IMG/VR virus record: IMGVR_UViG_3300008266_000158 | Span: 1-38,829 of that record | Length of the DNA stretch: 38,829 bases | Origin: a virus | Reading direction: 5' to 3' (one strand) | In this document: positions 28,016 through 36,100 of the stretch, piece after piece | How positions within the stretch are numbered: position 1 is the stretch's first letter | Layout of the letters: each line of letters starts with the position of its first letter | Notes under the pieces: generated by a model | Seen by the model: only the letters and a program-made list of their open reading frames with translations | What the model was told of the DNA's origin: nothing | Database searches by the model: none | Made by a program: the position numbers and the translations under genes

Positions 28016-30187
28016 ATGCCCACTGTACCGACAAGTTTTGCACCCCAGGTTGATGTCAGCACGCAAGGCATGCCTGCACTTGAGGCGCCTAGCGTCACTC
28101 CAATGCGGAATGCCGCACCCGAGCAAATGCAGGAAATGGGCCGCGCACAACTCCAGGCCGGCACGACTGTCATGCGGATCGGCCAGCGCATCCAGGATGA
28201 GATAGACGAAGCTGAAACCAAGGCGGCTGACGTGGCCGCTTTGCGCCAGGCCCAGGAAATCCTGCGCGGCGAAAACGGTTATCTGCGCACCACCGGCAAG
28301 AATGCTGAGACGCAATATCAGTCGGCCCAGGAAGCCCTGGCCAAGGTGTTCCAGGACACCGAAAGCCAGCTCACCAATGATGTGCAGAAGCGCATGTTCC
28401 AGCAGGTGGCCACGCGCAATCTGCTGACGCTGCAAGGCCAGATGGCCGATCACAAGTTTCGCGAGGTCAAGGTTTACTCCATCAACGAGAGCAGATCTCG
28501 CATGGAGCTGTACACGGCCGAAGCCATCCAGAACTATGAAAGCCGGGGGCAGAAGGACGAAAACGGCGCGGCGATCGGCGCCTACAACACCGCGATCAAC
28601 ACGGCCCTGGCAGAGGCTGACAACCTGGCTCGATTGAACGGCCTGGATCTTGAAGGCTCTCAGGCTAAAGCGCTGCGCAATTCAGTCTACAGCACCGTAA
28701 CAATGGGCGTCGTTTCGCGCCTGCTGGACGATGACAATCCTGCTGCGGCGCGCGCGTTTTATGACGAGCAGGTCAAGGCTGGCCGGCTGGATGAGCAAAC
28801 CGCGCTGCGCCTGAATAGCGCGATCGACGGCACCGAAGACAAGATCGAAGTCGTTACCGCGATCGAGCGCTACACCCAGGGCGACATCGGCCAAACCGAA
28901 GACGGCCGCACGACTGCCAGCCTAATCATGCCGGTCGACAGCACTGTGGTTACATCTGTTGTTGGCGACCCGCGCGACAAAGGCAAGCGCGCGCACAACG
29001 GCATCGATTTGGCTGTTCCTGTTGGGACTAAAGTCCGCGCTCCTTATAACGGCGAAGTGATCCAGACATGGAACGATGACAAATATGGCGGCGGCATGTC
29101 GATGCGTGTCCGCCTGGATAATGGCGACATAGTCGGATTTGCTCATCTATCTGGCTTTGACGCCAAGGTCGGCGATCGCGTGAGGCAGGGCCAAGTCGTT
29201 GCGCGATCTGGCGACACGGGAACTGGCGGCCCGCATCTGCATTATACGCTCAAGCGCAATGGCAAGCCGATTGATCCACGCACGGCCGGCGACATTGAAA
29301 GCGGTGGTGGTGGTGGGACGCCGATGCAGACCACGACCGACAGTCTGGAAAAAACGCTTGCTGCAATCGATCGTGACTATGCCGACAAGCCATTAATCCG
29401 CGATCAGATCAAAGCTGGTGTGCGGCAACAATGGGGGCAACTGCGCGCAATTGAAAACGAGCGCGAACGTGAGCTGATCGATAATGCCAAAGAAGCTTGG
29501 TACAAAGCAGGCGGCGATTGGCGCGCTATTCCGAATTCGACCTGGGCGCAGCTCCCAGAAGACGTGAAATTCCAGTTGCAGAAGGGCCTCCCGCGCGAAA
29601 GCAGCGAAGAAACCGTGCTCGAGCTGATCAAGAACCCGCAGCTTGTGACGCCGGGCAACATCGAGAAGTACCGCGACAAGCTATCTGAAGGCGATTATCG
29701 CCAGTTCTATGCGCGCGCTTATTCTTCCAATGAAACCACGGTCCGTGCTGTCTCGATCGACAATCAGCAACTTGACGGCATCTTCAATGCCAATGGACTG
29801 GGGCGCCTGGTCAGCCCGAAGGCTGGCACCGAAGACGCGGCAGCCTCGATCAAGATCCAAAACCAGATCCGCGACATCATCGACACAGAGCAAACGGTCA
29901 CAGGCAAGGAGCTGACCCGCGATCGCAAGCGCCAGATCATGGAGCAGGTGATCATGGATCAGGCTTTTGTCAGCGAATGGGGCCGAGATCCGCGCAAGCC
30001 GGTGGCCCTGCTGACTGAAGACGAAATGGCCGAGGCCTATGTCCAGGTGGGCGGCGAAGAGGTCAAGTTGACAGCTATTCCAGCCGAACAGCGCCGGCAG
30101 ATCACGCAGACGCTAACCCGTCGCGGCCGGCCGGTAACTGAGCAAGCAATCGCAGAACTTTGGGTTAAGGCTGGGAGGCCGCGTTAA
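28016..30187 (+). CDS. Internal virion protein with embedded M23 peptidase
   Basis: A 723-residue virion protein. Residues 1-300 are helical (AQEILRGENGYLRTTGKNAE, then EALAKVFQDTESQL), like internal ejection proteins. Residues ~305-425 are an M23/LytM domain with HNGID (His327, Asp331), the AHL motif (His377) and HLH (His407-His409), all zinc and catalytic positions present. The rest is helical. The peptidase should cleave peptidoglycan cross-links during DNA entry, replacing the transglycosylase of T7 gp16. It precedes the giant virion protein. Confidence 0.88.
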   Translation: MPTVPTSFAPQVDVSTQGMPALEAPSVTPMRNAAPEQMQEMGRAQLQAGTTVMRIGQRIQDEIDEAETKAADVAALRQAQEILRGENGYLRTTGKNAETQYQSAQEALAKVFQDTESQLTNDVQKRMFQQVATRNLLTLQGQMADHKFREVKVYSINESRSRMELYTAEAIQNYESRGQKDENGAAIGAYNTAINTALAEADNLARLNGLDLEGSQAKALRNSVYSTVTMGVVSRLLDDDNPAAARAFYDEQVKAGRLDEQTALRLNSAIDGTEDKIEVVTAIERYTQGDIGQTEDGRTTASLIMPVDSTVVTSVVGDPRDKGKRAHNGIDLAVPVGTKVRAPYNGEVIQTWNDDKYGGGMSMRVRLDNGDIVGFAHLSGFDAKVGDRVRQGQVVARSGDTGTGGPHLHYTLKRNGKPIDPRTAGDIESGGGGGTPMQTTTDSLEKTLAAIDRDYADKPLIRDQIKAGVRQQWGQLRAIENERERELIDNAKEAWYKAGGDWRAIPNSTWAQLPEDVKFQLQKGLPRESSEETVLELIKNPQLVTPGNIEKYRDKLSEGDYRQFYARAYSSNETTVRAVSIDNQQLDGIFNANGLGRLVSPKAGTEDAAASIKIQNQIRDIIDTEQTVTGKELTRDRKRQIMEQVIMDQAFVSEWGRDPRKPVALLTEDEMAEAYVQVGGEEVKLTAIPAEQRRQITQTLTRRGRPVTEQAIAELWVKAGRPR

Positions 30188-30189
30188 AC

Positions 30190-33100
30190 ATGTCAGACGG
30201 TAACATCTACGACAGCATTCTTGATGCCGCTCCTTCACAGAACCCGCAAAAATCTCTGACCGTCAATCCGCGCCAGCCGGCGCCGTCGGTCTATGACAGC
30301 TTGCTTGATCAGCAGGATCAGCAGGAAAACCAGCGCCTGATGGAAAGCATTGCGCGCTCGGCGGGCAAGAATGCTGACGTAGAGGCCGAAGCACAGCGCC
30401 TGGGATTTAAGACCGGCGTCGGCCCCGAGATCGCTCGAAACAACATGGAAGAGGTGCGCCGTCGCGCCGCGATCGTCGATATCCAACAGCGGCGCCTGAT
30501 GAACACCAGCCCGATCCTGGCGCGGCAGCTCACTGATCCCAATTTTGCTGCGATTGCGCACGATCAGATTGACAATCTTTCGACCACCGAAAAGATCTTC
30601 AAGTGGTTCTCTGACATCCCCAAGGACGTGTCGGAGCAATGGGAAGCCGGCAACCTGGAATATCGCCTGGGTGTCCTTGGGCAGCGCGCGCAGATGGGCC
30701 AGGCAAGCCAGCGCGATTGGCAGGAGATTACCGAGATCCGGGGGCGCCTGCGCAACCTGTCGGATGACAGCACCTTCCTGGGCGGGGCCTCGCGCATCCT
30801 GGGCCAGATGTCGAACACACTGCCACAAGCGCTGTCCTATGGCGCTGCAACTGGTTTAGGATTTGGCGGCGCGGCTGCATTGGCTGGTCAGGCTGGCCCG
30901 CAGGCTCTGGCGCCTGAAGAAATTATCACCGTGCCAGGCGCGGCCCTTGCTGGCTTCAAGGTTGGCACCACCTACAAAATGGCCGAGCAGGCCTATCAGC
31001 TCGAGGGCGGCCTGGCCTATCTCGACATGGTCGACGCTGGCATTGACAAGGCTACGGCACAATGGGCGTCCGCTGGCGTCGGCATAATCAATGCGGGTCT
31101 TGAAACTGTCAGCTTTGGCGTGGCAGCCACACCGTTCAAGCGCTTGCTCAACAAAGCAATCGGCGAAGAGATCAGCGCAGCCCTGGTGCGTCCGACTGTA
31201 TCCCAGGCGGTGACCGGCGCTCTGCGTGCTTATGGCAGCACGATCCTGACCGAAGCCGGTACCGAAAGCTTGCAGGAATTCGTTTCGTTTATCGGCGAAG
31301 ATCTGGGCCGCACGTTTAGCAAGAACGAGCTCGAAACCAAGATCACCACCGAAGAAGGCCGCGCAGAGCTGGCCAGCCGGATAAGCGACGTGTTCGTAAA
31401 GACTGCAATGGGCATGGCTGTCCTGGGCGTGCCTGGCGCGGCAGTGCAGTTCCGCAGCGACATCGGGCGCGCGCAGCAGGCGATGCGTGCCGAGCAGTTC
31501 TTCACCGATCTGTCCAACAATGCCGGCGCTGCCGCAGTGCGCGAGCGCAACCCTGCGGCTTATGAGCAGTTCATCGCTGCTCAGGCGGAAGGCGGACGAG
31601 CTGAGAACATCTTTGTCGACGCCAATGAAATGGCCAACGTGCTGCGCCAGGCCCGGATCACTGATGCAGATCTCAACCGCGTGATGCCTGGCGTGGCCGA
31701 GCAACTTGCTCAGGCTATTCAGACCGGCAGCGATGTTGTTATCCCAACGGCGCAGTTTGCGGCGCGCGTGGCCGGCACCAAGCTGGGCGATGCAATGGTG
31801 CCGCACCTGCGCCTGGACCCGGCAGCCATGAGCGCGGCTGAAGCCAAGCAATTTGAGGCACAGAAGGAACAGCTCAAGGCTGAAGCTCAGGCTGTGCTGG
31901 ATGCCAAGCTTGAAAGCGACAAGGCATTTGCCGACAGCGCCAAGCGCGTGCGCGATACTATGTACACGCAGCTTAAAGAAACCAAGACGATGCCAGCCAA
32001 GGCCGCAGCGCTCAACGCTGATTTTGTGCGCGACTTTGTGGTGACCCAGGCTGCCAAGCTGAAGATCCAGCCGGAAGAGTTCTATAACCGCTACATGTAC
32101 AAAGTGCAGGCCGCGCGCAAAGGCGCAACGCAGGCAGATCTGTTTGACCAGCAGGGCAATGTCCGCACCGACAGCGAAGCTTTCCAGAACTGGTTTCGCG
32201 CCGGCAAGATCGTCGACAAAGAAGGCAAGCCGCAGATTGTCTATCATGGCACGACGCGCGAGATTACCCGGTTTGAGCGCGCGCCTGGCGTCAATGGCCA
32301 GATCTGGGGTTCGGGCTACTACCTGACCCGCGATCCCAAATATGCCAGCACATTTGCCAAGGATTACACCAAGCCGCCTGCCGAAGAAGATCTCGGCGGC
32401 AACGTGCTGCCGCTCTATGTTGCACTGCAAAACCCGTTAACTGATGCCCAAGAGCTGACCGATATCAAACGCGAAGTCGGCGGCGATGCTGACGCTATCA
32501 CGGCAGAGATCAAAGCGCGCGGCTATGACGGTATCGATGTCTCGATCGGCGGCCGCAACATCATTGTGGCTTTTGATGCGACCGACATCAAATCGATCAA
32601 CAATCGCGGCGACTGGTCACGCGAAAGCGCGGAGCTGCTGGCACAGCGCGGCGCGCCCACGATCGAAGGCCAGAGCACGGAAGAGGGCAACAAGCATGGC
32701 CTGATGCCGCATCTGCGCGTCAAAGCTGATGTCGAGATCCCCAAGGGCAAGAAACCGCTCTTTGCCCAGGTGACAATGAACAGCACGGCGCCGCGCCAAA
32801 TTGCTGCGATCGATGAGGTGCTGGGCCGCCATCCTAATGCCACCGACTCGGTCGAAGCCTGGACTGACATGCTGGCTGATGCGCTGGCCAGCGATGACGT
32901 GCCGGTTCCGCCTTATGCGTTTATCAAAAACCTGAACGGCACAGGCTCGATCGACCTGCTTAAAACGCTGACACCTGGCCAGATCGAGGACGCAGATCAC
33001 GGGTTTGATAACGCGGCCGGCTTCCGTGATGATTATGTCAACGGCCGGATCTCGATCGAGGACACCGGGCGCCTGTTTCTATGGTCGTTCCTGTCGCGCG

Positions 33101-36100
33101 GCGTGTCTCCGTACACGCAGGAAAGCCTGTTCATCGACAGCTTTGATGGCATCGGCGAATGGATTGCCGCAGCCGCTGATGGCACGCTCGAAAGCCGGAT
33201 TGATGAGTATTCTGCCTGGGCGGCAAGTGCAGCGCCCAAGGGCAGCGGTCAGCCTGGTGCGGGCGCCACGCACAACCTCAATGCGTTCGGCAAGACGTTC
33301 CTGGTCAAGATGTCCCAGGACGCAGGCGACGGCACCGGCCGATCGCGTTTGCAAGTGCTGCACGATATGATGTCGGACCCGAACAGCACCGGGCAGCAGG
33401 TGCGCCGCAAGTTCCTCGAGATGGGCGAAGGCGTCGGCATCGACAACAAGGTGGTGTCGTTCACCTTGCTGGTTGCCGGGTATGAGGACGTAATGGTCCT
33501 GGACCGCGTGCAGATCCGTGAGCTGTGGAACGACGGTCGGTTCAACAACATTAACCTCTATGACGGCTACAAAGAAGACGGCAAGCCGGTGGCCGGCAGC
33601 GCGCTGTCGACCTTGACCTATGGCGCGCGCGGTCTGCTGATCTATGAAGCGATCGAGCGCGGGCTCCAGGCCAAGATCCAGGACATTTACACCGCTGTGG
33701 GCCGCCCTGAAGCTGCCAGCATCGGCCGCTATCATTGGGAAACTTGGGTCGCATCATCAAACCAGGAAGCCTCGCACGCGACGATCGATGCCATTCTGTC
33801 TGCCGCGCGTGGCGCCACGGCTCCGCTCGAAGGTGTGACTGCCAAGGAAGGCGAATACGGCGCGTTCGCTTATGGCGCCCGGTATGGCAGAACAGGTGAC
33901 GGCATCCCGTATTTCCTGTACAGTGTACCAGGGAAGGCAGACTATCAGTTTACCGTTGAGCAGTTCCGGGAATTTCTGGACGGCATCAAAGTCAAAGGCA
34001 ACGCGATCCTGCCACCCAAATTTAAGGTCACGGAAAGCGGCAATCGGCCGTGGTATTTCCGCGAGGGTGTGGATCTCGACAAGCTGGCCGAGCTGGCTGA
34101 CAAAATAGGAGAACGATATGAGCCTGTCCCCCTTTCAGCTAAGGATGCAGCGGCTGGCATCGATCAACCAGTTGCCAATCGACTTGCAGCCGGTGAATTC
34201 GGCCCCTCCGGTGTCCTCCGACAGCCAGAGCTTGCTGGAGAAGGCGCAGGAGCTGGCGCAGCAAGTGCAGGAGATCTTGCCGCCCGATCTCGTCGAGAGG
34301 CTGCCGAGCGAGCTGGGCGACTTGCTCAACCCGCCCGAGGAGGGTTCGACCCCAAGCGACTGACGACGATCCTGAACGAGAAGGCGGATCTTTCTACCTT
34401 CTTGCATGAGACGGCGCACTTCTTCCTGACGGTTTACGCGGACATGGCAGCGCTGCCTGATGCGACTGATCAGATGAAGGCCGACATGCAGACGATCTTG
34501 GACTGGTTCAGGGTCGCGGATCTCGACACCTGGAACAAGATGTCGCTTGAGGAGCAGCGTAAATATCACGAGCAGTGGGCCTACAATTATGAGCTCTACC
34601 TGTTTGAGGGCAAGGCGCCGGGCGTCGAGATGCAGAGCATGTTTGACAAGTTTTCGGCCTGGCTCAAGCGCGTCTACCTGTCGATCCGCGACGATCTGAA
34701 CCGCCTGTATCGCGAAGAGCACAACGAAGATCTGCCGATCCTGACGGGCGAGGTGCGCCAGGTCATGGACCGTATGATTGCCAGCGATGACCAGATCAAG
34801 CGCGCTGAGGCCGTGCGCAACATGGAAGGCCTATTCCAGACCCAGGAGCAGAGCGGCATGGATGATGCGGCCTGGATGGCGTACCAGGCGATGTTGGACG
34901 AGGCGCGCGAGGCTGCGACGATCGACCTGACCAAGGCCAGCCTGCGCCAGATGCAGTGGCTGTCAAACGCCAAGAGCCGCTTGCTTAAAGAGATGCAGGC
35001 CAAGCATGACGCGCTGCGCAAGGAGGTGCGCGCCCAGGTCGAGGAAGAGGTCAAGGGCGAAGATATCTACAAGGCCATCGAGTTCCTGAAATACGGCCGC
35101 GTGATGGACCAGGAGGGCAACCCGATCGAGGTGCTCCAGGGCAACAAACTTAATCTGTCCGAGGTCAAGGCCATGTTCCCGGCAAGCAAGGAAGTGCTGG
35201 TCCCGCCGCCTGACTTCAAGAAGCTGGGTTATGGAAAATACGGCATGCTGTCTGAGACAGGCTTGTCGCCTGATCTGGTCGCGCAGATGTTCGGGTTCAC
35301 CAGCGGCGAGGCCTTGGTCAATGCGCTGCTGACTGCCAAGCCGATCAAGGAAGAGATCGACGCGCGCACCGATATGCGTATGCTGGACGAGCACGGCGCC
35401 ATGAACACGCCGGCCGAACTTGAGTTCGAGGTCGAGAAGGCGCTGCACAACGAGGCTCGCGCGCGCTTTGTCGCGGTCGAGCTGCGGTTCCTGTCGAAAG
35501 CCACCCAGCCGGTGCGCGTGATGATGAAGGCCGCTCAGGAGGTCGCCCGCCAGATCATTAGCGGCAAGAAGATCAGCGAGATCAAGCAGCGCGATTATAG
35601 CGTGGCCGAGGCTCGCGCGGCGCGCCAGGCGATGGACGCGATCAAGGCCGGCAAGAGCGCCGAGGCAGCGCGTGCCAAGCAGAACCAGCTTGTCCAGAAC
35701 CAACTCACCCGCGAAGCAATCGCTGCCAAGGAAGAGGTCGCCAAGGCGCTGCGCTCGTTCAAAAAGATCTTTCGGCCTGACGCTAAAATCGCCAAGACCC
35801 GAAACGTTGACCTGGTCGATGCCGCGCGCTCGATCCTGGCCTATTACGGCTTGGGTAAGAAGGACAAGGCGCCGACCGAATACTTGGAAAAGCTGCGGGC
35901 ATATAACCCGGATCTCTATGCCGAGCTCGAGCCAATCATCCTGCGTGCGATCGCGGGTGAGCCCAAGACCTACCGCGATTTGACGATGGACGAGTTCCGC
36001 ATCATGCGCGATGCGGTCGAAGCGCTATGGTTCCAGGCCAAGCGCGAGAACGAGATCATGATCGAGGGCAAGGCTCTGGATCTGAACATGGTCATCGGCG

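Noticed and set aside
27302-28453. 383-codon minus-strand open frame
   Set aside because: Spans the junction of two well-supported plus-strand virion genes and has no domain or ribosome site.
30856-32430. 524-codon minus-strand open frame
   Set aside because: Antisense shadow of the giant gene: low-complexity Leu/His/Arg/Gly-rich product and no start signal.
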